DNA of 13,061 nt from CAYJUM01 sp964478915 (GCA_964478915.1 CAYZKG010000078.1:1-13061); one strand, 5' to 3'. Numbered from the stretch's first letter, positions 6,226 to 12,946 are shown. A program made the numbers and translations. Notes: generated from the sequence alone by a model not told the origin.

Positions 6226-6800
6226 GACCGGAAGAAGGCACCATCCCGAGCCGTGCTGTCGCGATCAAGGCCGTGCTGGATCTTCTCACCGACCAGCCGG
6301 TCATCATCTGCAACGGCTTTCCGTCCCGGGAAGCGTGCAAGCTCGCGGATCGTCCCACCCACTTCTACATGATCGGCTCAATGGGCCTCGCGCCGGCCAT
6401 CGGTCTCGGCGTCGCGCTGGCGAAACCGAACAAGAAAGTCATCGTGCTCGACGGCGATGGCAATGTCCTCATGAACCTCGGCACCCTCGCGACTGTCGGG
6501 GCGCTCAAGCCGAAAAACTTCATCCACGTCGTCTTCGATAACGAGGTCTATGGCAGCACCGGGAATCAGCCTACGATTTCCCGGATCGTACGGCTGGACC
6601 AAGTCGCCAAAGCCTCGGGATATGTCAATGTCGAGCGGGCTCGGGAGCGGGAAGACGTGACGTACGAGTTCAAGGACATGCTCCAGAAGGATGGCCCGAG
6701 CTTCCTGCTCGTGAAGATCACCGAGCAAGCCGAGGACGTGGATCGCGTCCCGCTGGAGCCGACCGAGATCACACGCCGGTTCATGAAAGCGATCGAATGA
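6222..6800 (+). CDS. Phosphonopyruvate decarboxylase, beta (ThDP-binding) subunit
   Basis: 192-residue PP domain that binds ThDP and Mg2+ and pairs with the preceding PYR subunit. The ThDP motif begins at GDG (78-80) and ends in DN (106-107), inside VLDGDGNVLMNLGTLATV and FDNEVYGSTGNQ, close to the family pattern. The GTG at 6222 is taken as start: it overlaps the alpha stop by 4 bp (GTGA), and the longer in-frame reading from 6141 would overlap the alpha gene by 85 bp. The stop overlaps the transaminase ATG (ATGA). The two subunits together (about 357 residues) match the length of a single-chain enzyme, so the split most likely leaves a complete heteromeric enzyme. Confidence 0.9.
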   Translation: MRPEEGTIPSRAVAIKAVLDLLTDQPVIICNGFPSREACKLADRPTHFYMIGSMGLAPAIGLGVALAKPNKKVIVLDGDGNVLMNLGTLATVGALKPKNFIHVVFDNEVYGSTGNQPTISRIVRLDQVAKASGYVNVERAREREDVTYEFKDMLQKDGPSFLLVKITEQAEDVDRVPLEPTEITRRFMKAIE

Positions 6801-7891
6801 TTCTGCTGAATCCAGGGCCGGTGAACGTCTCGGAGCGGGTCCGGCGCGCCTTGGCTGGGCCCGATCTGTGCCATCGCGAACACGAATTCGCCGAGCTGCT
6901 GCACGGCATCCGGCAGAAGCTCCTGCAGGCTTTCGTTCCCCAGGCCCAGTCCGACTACACGGCGGTGGTCCTGACCGGCTCGGGGACGGCTGCGGTCGAG
7001 GCCGCGGTGATGTCCTCCGTCCCCTTCGGCAAGCGAGTCCTGGTCATCAACAACGGCGTCTACGGCGAGCGGATTTCCTCCATGGTGGGAGTCCACCGCC
7101 TGGGGCAGTCCGAGTTCAAGATCGAGTGGGGGGCCCGGCCGGATCCGGAGAAGCTCCGCCTGGCGCTCCGTCAGCATCAGGAAGTGCACGTGGTCGCCAT
7201 GGTTCATCATGAGACCACCACCGGGCTCATCAACCCCATAAAGGAGATCGGCGAGGTCGTGGACAGCCAGAACCGCGTCTTCCTCCTGGACTCCGTCAGC
7301 GGCCTGGGCGGCGAGCCGCTGGATATCGCCGGGCCGCACATCTATATGGTCGCCGGCACCGCCGGCAAGTGCATCCAGGGGTTTCCGGGCGTGTCCTTCG
7401 TCCTGGTGCGCAAGGGGTTCATGGAGCGCCTGAAGTCCTATCCCAAGCGGTCCTGGTACCTGCACCTCCCTCATTATTATGATGATCAGGAAAAAGGGAC
7501 CATTCCGTTCACGCCTGCCGTGCAGCTCTACGCCGCTTTCTCGGAAGCGCTCGACGAATTGCTGGAGGAAGGCGTGGCCGCCCGCATCCAGCGGTACCGG
7601 CGCTATGCCACGATGATCCGACAGAAAATGGAGACGCTCGGGATCAAGCCGGTTTTATCCCCAGAGCTCCAATCAAATTCGCTCACGGCCTATTACCTGC
7701 CGGAGGGGCTGAGCTACCGGACGCTCCACGACCGCTTGAAGGAGCAGGGCTACGTGATCTACGCGGGGCAAGGCAAGCTGGAGTCTAAGATCTTTCGCAT
7801 CGCCAACATGGGGGCCTTGACCGACCAGGATATCGAAGGCTTCCTCGCGGCATTTCAGCGTGTGCTGCAGACCACGGCTGTCCGCTCATGA
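6797..7891 (+). CDS. aepZ: 2-aminoethylphosphonate transaminase (class V, PhnW/AepZ type)
   Basis: 364-residue PLP enzyme, the normal length of the PhnW/AepZ group. In a biosynthetic setting it converts phosphonoacetaldehyde to 2-aminoethylphosphonate using an amino donor. Features: N-terminal LNPGPVNVSERVRRAL, a GSGT phosphate-cup loop near 61-64, Asp165 in LDSVSGLGGEPLDI for the PLP ring nitrogen, and the Schiff-base Lys191 in GTAGKCIQGFPGVSFVLV, which closely matches the NKCIQGVPG block of PhnW. The gene overlaps both neighbours by 4 bp (ATGA), so it is translationally coupled to the decarboxylase and the nucleotidyltransferase. There is no phosphonatase or C-P lyase gene nearby, which favours synthesis over degradation. 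Related class V transaminases exist, so the exact substrate rests on context. Confidence 0.92.
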   Translation: MILLNPGPVNVSERVRRALAGPDLCHREHEFAELLHGIRQKLLQAFVPQAQSDYTAVVLTGSGTAAVEAAVMSSVPFGKRVLVINNGVYGERISSMVGVHRLGQSEFKIEWGARPDPEKLRLALRQHQEVHVVAMVHHETTTGLINPIKEIGEVVDSQNRVFLLDSVSGLGGEPLDIAGPHIYMVAGTAGKCIQGFPGVSFVLVRKGFMERLKSYPKRSWYLHLPHYYDDQEKGTIPFTPAVQLYAAFSEALDELLEEGVAARIQRYRRYATMIRQKMETLGIKPVLSPELQSNSLTAYYLPEGLSYRTLHDRLKEQGYVIYAGQGKLESKIFRIANMGALTDQDIEGFLAAFQRVLQTTAVRS

Positions 7892-8610
7892 AAGCGATCC
7901 TCCTCGCGGCAGGGGTCGGCAAACGGTTGTGGGCTCTGACTCAGCACCGGCCCAAATGCCTGATCGAGATCGGCACGCGGACGCTCTTGGACCGGTATCT
8001 CGAGGCATTGGCCGGTGTCGGTATCAAACAGGCCGCCGTCGTCGTCGGGTACAAGCACGAGATGATCCGGAGCGCCGCCGGCTCCGGGCTCCACGGCGTG
8101 GAGCTCCGGTATCTGGAAAGCGACCAGTACCGCCACGGGAGTATCACCTCCCTGTGGCGGGCCCGGACTGAGCTCGACGACGACGCGGTCATCATGGATG
8201 CCGATGTCCTGTTTCATCCCCTGATTCTCCGGCGCCTCGTCGAGTCACCCTGGCCCACTGCCCTGTTACTGGACGAGACCGTCACCCAGCAAGGCGAAGA
8301 GTGCATGGTCGTCGTCCAGGGCGGCCGGGTCGTCGCCTTAACCAAACAGATGCCGGCCCGGTACGATGTCGCGGGGGAAGGGGTCGGCTTTCTCAAGGTG
8401 CGGCGGGCCGATATCGCCCCCCTCGTGCAGTCGGTGGAAGCGCATATCGGCCGAGGGGCGCTCGACATGGAGTATGAGGACGCCCTCAAGGAGTTTTTCG
8501 CTCACGTGTGCGTGGGATTCGAGCGGATCGGCGGGCTTCCGTGGATTGAGATTGACTTTCCGGAAGATGTGGCGCGCGCCGAGCGCGACATTTTACCGAG
8601 ACTGCCGTGA
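7888..8610 (+). CDS. Stand-alone nucleotidyltransferase, probably CTP:phosphonate cytidylyltransferase
   Basis: 240-residue sugar-nucleotide-type nucleotidyltransferase (Rossmann-like GT-A fold). The nucleotide-binding loop is intact: LLAAGVGKRL (residues 5-14), then HRPKCLIEIG. A metal-binding DAD lies at 104-106 (VIMDADVLF), and WIEIDFPEDVARAE near the C-terminus matches the second metal site of the LicC/phosphocholine and phosphonate cytidylyltransferase group. Expected role: CTP + AEP -> CMP-AEP + pyrophosphate, giving the activated donor for the CDP-alcohol phosphatidyltransferase downstream. It overlaps the transaminase stop by 4 bp. The same domain is also fused to the PEP mutase, but there the loop is decayed; this copy is the better candidate for the active enzyme. 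Inositol-phosphate or sugar-phosphate cytidylyltransfer is an alternative. Confidence 0.85.
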   Translation: MKAILLAAGVGKRLWALTQHRPKCLIEIGTRTLLDRYLEALAGVGIKQAAVVVGYKHEMIRSAAGSGLHGVELRYLESDQYRHGSITSLWRARTELDDDAVIMDADVLFHPLILRRLVESPWPTALLLDETVTQQGEECMVVVQGGRVVALTKQMPARYDVAGEGVGFLKVRRADIAPLVQSVEAHIGRGALDMEYEDALKEFFAHVCVGFERIGGLPWIEIDFPEDVARAERDILPRLP

Positions 8611-8613
8611 ACG

Positions 8614-8742
8614 GTGAGGAGTGAAGGGTGAGGGGTAAGATGAAAAGAATTGGCGGGTGCAATGAGATGATCAGACTCAGCCAATGCCATGTCCTCATTC
8701 CGAACATTCTGCACCCCTCACTCCTTACCCCTCACTCTTCAC
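8614..8742. repeat. Inverted pair of heptad repeat arrays inside the phosphonate operon
   Basis: The left array (8614-8641, plus strand) reads GTGAGGA, GTGAAGG, GTGAGGG, GTAAGAT. The right array, on the minus strand from 8742 down to 8708, reads GTGAAGA, GTGAGGG, GTAAGGA, GTGAGGG, GTGCAGA. The 20-bp arms 8620-8639 and 8724-8743 are complementary at 19 of 20 positions. Smaller inverted pairs occur inside (ATTGGC/GCCAAT and GGGTGCA/TGCACCC), so the transcript could form a long branched hairpin. The unit occupies nearly all of the 142-bp gap between two genes of the operon. No coding content is seen. Confidence 0.8.
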
Positions 8743-8752
8743 TGGTTAAGAG

Positions 8753-9391
8753 ATGAAGTTCGACGGCATCGTCGATCGCTACCTCAACCGCAAAGTGTCC
8801 GTGGTCCTGACCCGCCTGTTCCTGCGGCTCGGCCTGTCCCCAAACGCGGTTACGGTGCTGTCGCTCGTGATCGGGCTGCTCGCAGCGGCCGCCATCGCGG
8901 TGGGGAGCTATGCAGCCGGCATCCTCGGCTCGCTGCTGTTTCAGCTCTCGGCCATCATCGACTGCTGCGACGGGGAGGTCGCACGGCTGACCCATACCGA
9001 GTCGGCGTTCGGCGAGCAACTGGATCTCGTAGCGGACAATATCGTGCATATCGCCGTCTTCGCCGGCGTGGCGTGGGCGGTCTATCTTCGAGAAGCGGCC
9101 CTGAATCCTCTGGTCCTCGGCGCGGCGGCGGTGCTGGGGAACGGAATCTCCTTCTGGGTGATGAACCGCGTGAGAGCCTTGCGGATCCGACAGGGATGGA
9201 CCTACCCCATCCAGGCCGCCCGCGTCGAATTCATGCTCAGCTTCGCCAGCCGGGACTTTTCTCTGTTGCTCCTGGTGTTTGCAGTGCTCGACCGGCTCGG
9301 GTGGTTCCTGTGGCTCGCCGCGATCGGGTCGAACGTGTTCTGGATCGCGATGGCTTGGATCATCCGCCCGCCCACGGCCGCGCGTGCGTAG
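8753..9391 (+). CDS. CDP-alcohol phosphatidyltransferase family protein
   Basis: 212-residue integral membrane enzyme. The complete family signature is present, D70-x2-D73-G74-x2-A77-R78-x8-G87-x3-D91-x3-D95, seen as DCCDGEVAR, then FGEQLD and VADN. The N-terminal DRYLNRKVS and LGLSPNAVTVLSL blocks are typical, and about five or six hydrophobic helices follow. These enzymes move a phospho-alcohol from a CDP carrier to an acceptor hydroxyl. Here the likely donor is CMP-AEP from the upstream genes and the likely acceptor a lipid alcohol such as diacylglycerol, giving a phosphonolipid; a polyol or glycan acceptor cannot be excluded. It overlaps the flippase-like gene by 8 bp. The start has only a weak AAGAG site immediately before the ATG. 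Confidence 0.9.
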   Translation: MKFDGIVDRYLNRKVSVVLTRLFLRLGLSPNAVTVLSLVIGLLAAAAIAVGSYAAGILGSLLFQLSAIIDCCDGEVARLTHTESAFGEQLDLVADNIVHIAVFAGVAWAVYLREAALNPLVLGAAAVLGNGISFWVMNRVRALRIRQGWTYPIQAARVEFMLSFASRDFSLLLLVFAVLDRLGWFLWLAAIGSNVFWIAMAWIIRPPTAARA

Positions 9392-10376
9392 GCTCCGACT
9401 CGCTCTTCTCCTCCTCGGCCTCCTCACTCTGATCGCGCTGGTCTGGCACATCGGCCCGACCCGGATCCTCGAAGCTACCGCGGCGCTCGGGCCCAGCGCC
9501 CTGCTGGTGATCCTGCTCCCGTCGCTCCTGATGTATCTCGTGGAGGCGCTCGGCTGGCGCATCACGTTGGGCCGATACGCTTGCCAAGTGAGCTTCGGGC
9601 GGCTCTTCGTCATCCGAACCGCGGGCGAACTCGTCAACATGACCACGCCGGCCGCCTACATCGGAGGCGAGCCGCTCAAAGCCTACCTGCTCAAGCGCCA
9701 CAAGATTCCCATGGTCGAGGCAGCCGCTTCGGTCGTCACGGCGAAGACCACCATGACGATCGCGCAGGTCGCGTTCATCCTTCTCGGGATCGTCTTGAGC
9801 CTATGGACGCTCAAGGCCTCCAGCTCATCCGGGCGGATCATCCTCGCCGCCTTCGCCGGCATCGGCCTGCTGCTCTTCGCCACGGTGTTATTCGTGGCAG
9901 TCCAACGCCGCGGCCTGTTCATGGGTCTCCTGGGGCTGTTGCGGGCGTGCGATCTCCGAATTCGCTTTCTCGAAGCCAGGGAGGAGAACCTGCGGGCCCT
10001 CGATTTGACGATCCTGAATTTCTACAGCCAGAACCGCTGTGGGTTCCTCCTGTCCACCGGCGCCTTCTTCCTGGGGTGGCTGGCGGAAGCCCTGGAAGTC
10101 TATGCCATGCTCTACTTCCTGGGAGGGTCGCCCGGCATGCTCCAGGCGACCGCCATTGCCGCGCTGTCGGTGTTTATCAAGGGAGGCACCTTCTTCATCC
10201 CCGGCAGCCTCGGCGCCCAGGAAGGCGGCAACCTCGCGCTGCTGCTGGCCTTCGGCTATACCGATGTGATGGGGATGGCCTTCGCCTTGTTACGCCGACT
10301 GCGGGAGTTGGTCTGGATCGCCATCGGGCTAGTGTGTTTGGCAATGATAGGTAGGTCTCGTGAAGGCAAGAACTAG
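9384..10376 (+). CDS. Flippase-like membrane protein (HpnL/UPF0104, LPG-synthase TM type)
   Basis: 330-residue polytopic membrane protein with about 7-8 predicted helices, of the lysylphosphatidylglycerol-synthase transmembrane/YbhN/HpnL group. The characteristic PGSLGAQEGGNLALLLAFG stretch lies at residues 273-291, and TTPAAYIGGEPLKAYLL near 87-103 also fits. The start is taken as GTG at 9384, which overlaps the upstream stop by 8 bp; a reading from 9279 in the same frame would overlap by 113 bp. Members have been linked to moving or modifying lipids and hopanoids at the inner membrane. Directly after a CDP-alcohol phosphatidyltransferase it would suit translocation or further handling of the phosphonolipid. 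It is the last gene of the rightward operon; no intrinsic terminator is seen in the 21-bp gap to the convergent gene. Confidence 0.85.
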   Translation: MRRLRLALLLLGLLTLIALVWHIGPTRILEATAALGPSALLVILLPSLLMYLVEALGWRITLGRYACQVSFGRLFVIRTAGELVNMTTPAAYIGGEPLKAYLLKRHKIPMVEAAASVVTAKTTMTIAQVAFILLGIVLSLWTLKASSSSGRIILAAFAGIGLLLFATVLFVAVQRRGLFMGLLGLLRACDLRIRFLEAREENLRALDLTILNFYSQNRCGFLLSTGAFFLGWLAEALEVYAMLYFLGGSPGMLQATAIAALSVFIKGGTFFIPGSLGAQEGGNLALLLAFGYTDVMGMAFALLRRLRELVWIAIGLVCLAMIGRSREGKN

Positions 10377-10397
10377 CGAGGGGAGCATCAACCAGAC

Positions 10398-10613
10398 TTA
10401 TCGTTTCCTGCGCCGTCCATTACTCTGCAACTCTTCCAACGCCTGCTGCAACTCATGCTGGACCAGCGCCGTGAGATGCCCTCTGAATGACTGATCTTTC
10501 AAAGCAGACTGTAATTCTTCCTCTGTCACTTCCTGAATAACCGACGCGAGAGTTTGTCGAATCGTCGTCCGTACCCCATCTCGAATCATGTCTTTCAAGC
10601 TTGGATCTGCCAT
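10398..10613 (-). CDS. Small hypothetical helical protein (71 aa)
   Basis: A 71-residue protein with no family I recognise. It has no signal or membrane segment and looks almost fully helical, rich in Gln, Glu and Leu (TEEELQSAL, LVQHELQQALEELQ), ending in a basic RRRKR tail that could contact nucleic acid or acidic surfaces. That it is a real gene is supported by a strong AGGAGGG ribosome binding site 5 bp before the ATG and a good sigma70-like promoter further up. It is convergent with the flippase gene and separated from the lipoprotein operon by that operon's terminator, so it is a single-gene unit. Confidence 0.75.
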   Translation of the reverse strand: MADPSLKDMIRDGVRTTIRQTLASVIQEVTEEELQSALKDQSFRGHLTALVQHELQQALEELQSNGRRRKR

Positions 10614-10644
10614 GGCGACCCTCCTAGAACCCGTCTTACTATGC

Positions 10645-10660
10645 CCTGACGCGTCTCAGG
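10645..10660. promoter_or_regulatory. Inverted repeat at the start of the small helical gene's transcript
   Basis: CCTGA-CGCGTC-TCAGG is a 5-bp inverted repeat with a 6-bp centre. It overlaps the -10 box of the promoter at 10658-10686 and covers the presumed start site, as expected for a repressor site. The short arms make chance occurrence possible. Confidence 0.35.
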
Positions 10661-10686
10661 ATAGGAGGAGGGAGTTTCGAAGTCAA
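10658..10686 (-). promoter_or_regulatory. Sigma70-type promoter of the 71-residue gene
   Basis: On the minus strand TTGACT (10681-10686, 5 of 6 consensus bases) is followed after exactly 17 bp by TATCCT (10658-10663, 4 of 6). The leader to the ATG at 10613 would be about 38 bases and contains the AGGAGGG ribosome binding site. The rest of the gap up to the terminator at 10804 (10687-10803) shows no further signal. Confidence 0.6.
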
Positions 10687-10803
10687 GGCCAAGGGACAGC
10701 GTCATCTTGCCCGGTCCGCATCCGCCTCTTCGCCAGCCTCTCAAAGCAGCGCAGAGCTCCAATCAGCAAGAATAAAGGACCCGCTGCTCGCCGTGGCACG
10801 GGG

Positions 10804-10841
10804 AAAAAAGAGGCTCCCGGTTTTTGACGCCGGGAGCCTCT
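10804..10841 (-). terminator. Intrinsic terminator of the caspase-lipoprotein operon
   Basis: A perfect 12-bp stem (10809-10820 with 10830-10841) closes a 9-base loop and is followed on the minus strand by TTTTTT (10804-10809). It lies 38 bp after the stop of the last lipoprotein gene. On the plus strand no T-run follows, so termination is one-directional. Confidence 0.92.
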
Positions 10842-10879
10842 GTCCCCTTGAAGAGGGAGAAAATTGGTCTAGGAAAATC

Positions 10880-11245
10880 CTAGCGTTTGTAAGAGGCGCT
10901 CTGAGAAACCGTACCTTCAATGACAATGCATTGCTGAGCCCACAGGTAAGGAATGACCCAGCCTGTTTGGGTCAAGACGATATCGACCATCACGTCCCCT
11001 TTACCCCTTTCTAAAGCTTGATCCATGGCATTCTTCCAATTAATCTGCCCAAGGGGGATCATCATGAAAAGGAAGTTTGCACAATCCTCTCCTGAGAACC
11101 GATCTCCTGGCTTTAGTCCCGAGACATCCACATTTTTGGTGCTTAACACGGTGAAATCACCCAACCGAGTCGTACAACCTTGCATAATAACCAAGCTCAG
11201 GCTCAGCATGATTCCCATCAGCATTCGGTTCGCCAGAAGTCCCAT
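10880..11245 (-). CDS. Small lipoprotein, paralogue of 11312-11677
   Basis: 121 residues from the ATG at 11245, which has an AAGGGGG ribosome binding site 7 bp upstream; a longer reading to 11269 would place that site inside the gene. A lipoprotein signal ends in MQGC with the lipid-carrying Cys at residue 24; the -3 position is Met rather than the usual Leu. The mature part holds TRLGDFTVLSTKN, GEDC (Cys55), ALERGKGDVMVD and QQC (Cys106), closely matching the upstream copy. The two non-lipobox cysteines are conserved between both copies and could form a disulfide. The function is unknown. It is the last gene of the operon, before a strong terminator. It vaguely resembles TRL-type small lipoproteins. 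Confidence 0.85.
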   Translation of the reverse strand: MGLLANRMLMGIMLSLSLVIMQGCTTRLGDFTVLSTKNVDVSGLKPGDRFSGEDCANFLFMMIPLGQINWKNAMDQALERGKGDVMVDIVLTQTGWVIPYLWAQQCIVIEGTVSQSASYKR

Positions 11246-11311
11246 TGGGCAACCCCCTTTTTCAGCCATGTCGGGAAGGGTTCATTAGAGACAGGGGTGT
11301 TTCATCTGCGT

Positions 11312-11677
11312 CTATTGCTTCTTGCCAAATTCTCCTCTCGCTACCTTCCCTTCGACTTTGAAGCAATGTTGATTGAAGATCAAAGTTGTAATGCTGCTCT
11401 CCCACATAACCGCATCTGCCACTACGTCGCCTTTTGCCCTTTCCAATGCTTTATCAACTGCGGTCTTGAAGTTTGGCATCGTGGGGCCCGCTATAGGTAT
11501 CCCAAGAATGTTTGAAGAGCAGTCCTCGCCCTCCACAGAGTCGCCCTTCTGAGACATCATCCCAATGTTCTTCGAACTCCCCACCGTAAAGTCGCCTATC
11601 CGCATCGCGCACCCGATCAGTAAAAAGGGCACAAGCAGGCAGATTATGATTCGAGTCACACTATGAATGGGCATCAT
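11312..11677 (-). CDS. Small lipoprotein, paralogue of 10880-11245
   Basis: 121 residues, exactly the length of its paralogue when both starts are set by ribosome binding sites. Here GGGAGGA lies 3 bp before the first of two adjacent ATG codons at 11677; the second, 11674, is equally possible. A reading to 11719 would include the ribosome site. Good lipobox LIGC with Cys23. The mature part has MRIGDFTVGSSKN, GEDC (Cys53), ALERAKGDVVADAV and QHC (Cys105). It sits 45 bp after the caspase-like gene and 66 bp before its twin, all on one strand. It is probably anchored in the outer or inner membrane facing the periplasm. No function can be assigned. Confidence 0.87.
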   Translation of the reverse strand: MMPIHSVTRIIICLLVPFLLIGCAMRIGDFTVGSSKNIGMMSQKGDSVEGEDCSSNILGIPIAGPTMPNFKTAVDKALERAKGDVVADAVMWESSITTLIFNQHCFKVEGKVARGEFGKKQ

Positions 11678-11722
11678 AATTCCTCCCTTGTCTCTAGGAG
11701 ACGGAGATCGGCTCAACAATCG

Positions 11723-12946
11723 CTACCGACCAGCGATCGCAATCTGGACCTTCCCTTTTGACCCAAGAACATCAAGGGGTGGCAGGAGGAGTGGCGTCTG
11801 ATCGCGGTTCAACGCCTCGGCCGCCACTTTAGTGACTCCGTTCTTTGTGTACTCATACAGTTCATCCACTTCCACAAGCCCGTTTGAGTCGGTGTCCGCT
11901 TCCCCCCGAAGCCCCTTCAATAGAAAATAGGTGAACAACCCATGTTGCTCAGCGTCATAGTCAGAACTGATCTGGGTCCCTGAAGACGCCGACAGCACCA
12001 CGACCTTGTTCAGTTTGGCGGCGCCTTCTACGGCAATGCCCATCGGTCGAGCCCCAGAGGGAAGTACCGATCGGCCCGTGGCTCCAGAAAAACACGAGTC
12101 CAGCATCACCACCACATCCTTACTCGGAAGTCGTTCTAACATTTCGTACAGTCGCTCCATCGGGTAGAGTTTGTTAGCAAAATCAGGATGGCCATCATAG
12201 GGAACCAAGAATGCCTTCCCGGTTGAGAGATTAGGCATCCCATGACCGGCGTAGTACACAAAGACCGTTGTACTCGCCGACACCCGTCGTGGCAGCCATT
12301 CTTCCACGTGGGCAGATACATCACTCAATGTGGCGCCCTCATCAGTGAGAACTTTCATTCTCGATCGGGCAACTCCCGCCACCGACTCCAGGTAGGAAGC
12401 CATAATCTCCGCATCCCGCCTAGCGTATCGAACTTGGGGGATCATCTCATCCCGATATTTCGAGATGCCGATAACCAGGGCTACGGCATCCCGCTCCTTT
12501 GCGCCCTTTCGCAGTTTGGGAACCTCATCCACGTCACTCACTTTCTGCGGCGCCACCGGCAGGGTCGGCCTGGCCACGCTTTTCGCTGAAGCCGTCGCCG
12601 TCTCTGCATGTCCTGGCAGCGGGGTCAGGGTGTAGTAATACACAGGGTCGAGGCGATAGGTAAGCCGAGCTGAGTCCCACTTGCGCGAGAGCACTCGACT
12701 CACCGGCTCATAGCCGTCTTTTTTTACCTCAATGGTGAAGGTCTGTTGTGAACCAGACGGGTCTCGGAACGTCACTGGGGTCGTTCCTAATTCCTTCCCA
12801 TCAACCCAGACCTTAGCCCCGTGCGGGTCGGTCTTAATCGTCACCTGAACAGCAGGATCACCATAAACTATCGACATAGGAGAGACGCCTGAGGCACAAC
12901 CCGCGCACAGCAACCCTGTCATTAACCAACAGAGTGTACTCTTCAT
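11723..12946 (-). CDS. Caspase-like (C14 family) lipoprotein with PEGA domain and EF-hand loop
   Basis: 407 residues from the ATG at 12946, chosen because it begins a lipoprotein signal with lipobox LCAGC (Cys17); an in-frame extension to 13036 would bury it. A PEGA-like domain lies at about 33-100 (IKTDPHGAKVWVDGKELGTTPVTF), then a low-complexity Ala/Pro/Thr linker to about 150. The caspase/metacaspase-like peptidase domain runs from about 153, with His235 in YYAGHG and Cys285 in DSCFSG as the catalytic dyad. A canonical EF-hand calcium loop, DTDSNGLVEVDE (351-362), sits at the C-terminal end, suggesting Ca2+ dependence. It is probably a periplasmic, membrane-tethered cysteine peptidase that may act in envelope stress or protein processing. 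It leads an operon with two small lipoproteins. The ribosome binding site is weak. Confidence 0.9.
   Translation of the reverse strand: MKSTLCWLMTGLLCAGCASGVSPMSIVYGDPAVQVTIKTDPHGAKVWVDGKELGTTPVTFRDPSGSQQTFTIEVKKDGYEPVSRVLSRKWDSARLTYRLDPVYYYTLTPLPGHAETATASAKSVARPTLPVAPQKVSDVDEVPKLRKGAKERDAVALVIGISKYRDEMIPQVRYARRDAEIMASYLESVAGVARSRMKVLTDEGATLSDVSAHVEEWLPRRVSASTTVFVYYAGHGMPNLSTGKAFLVPYDGHPDFANKLYPMERLYEMLERLPSKDVVVMLDSCFSGATGRSVLPSGARPMGIAVEGAAKLNKVVVLSASSGTQISSDYDAEQHGLFTYFLLKGLRGEADTDSNGLVEVDELYEYTKNGVTKVAAEALNRDQTPLLLPPLDVLGSKGKVQIAIAGR

Noticed and set aside
5728..6800. Sulfopyruvate decarboxylase for coenzyme M synthesis
   Set aside because: The subunit split and motifs fit, but no coenzyme M genes are nearby, while a PEP mutase and an AEP transaminase are; phosphonopyruvate is the simpler substrate.
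6797..7891. AEP transaminase as part of phosphonate breakdown
   Set aside because: No phosphonoacetaldehyde hydrolase, C-P lyase or phosphonate transporter gene is present in the window, and it is coupled to the decarboxylase that makes its product-side aldehyde.
7888..8610. Glucose-1-phosphate thymidylyltransferase or mannose-1-phosphate guanylyltransferase
   Set aside because: The fold is shared, but the short length, the EIDFPEDVARAE ending and the phosphonate neighbours point to a LicC/phosphonate-type cytidylyltransferase. Not fully excluded.
8614..8742. CRISPR array or intrinsic terminator
   Set aside because: The units are 7 bp, degenerate and without spacers, so it is not CRISPR. 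The hairpin lacks a following T-run on the plus strand and downstream genes continue the pathway, so full termination is unlikely.
8689..9432. Plus-strand frame of 247 codons over the phosphatidyltransferase region
   Set aside because: It is an Arg/Pro-rich out-of-frame shadow of the CDP-alcohol phosphatidyltransferase, which carries the full signature.
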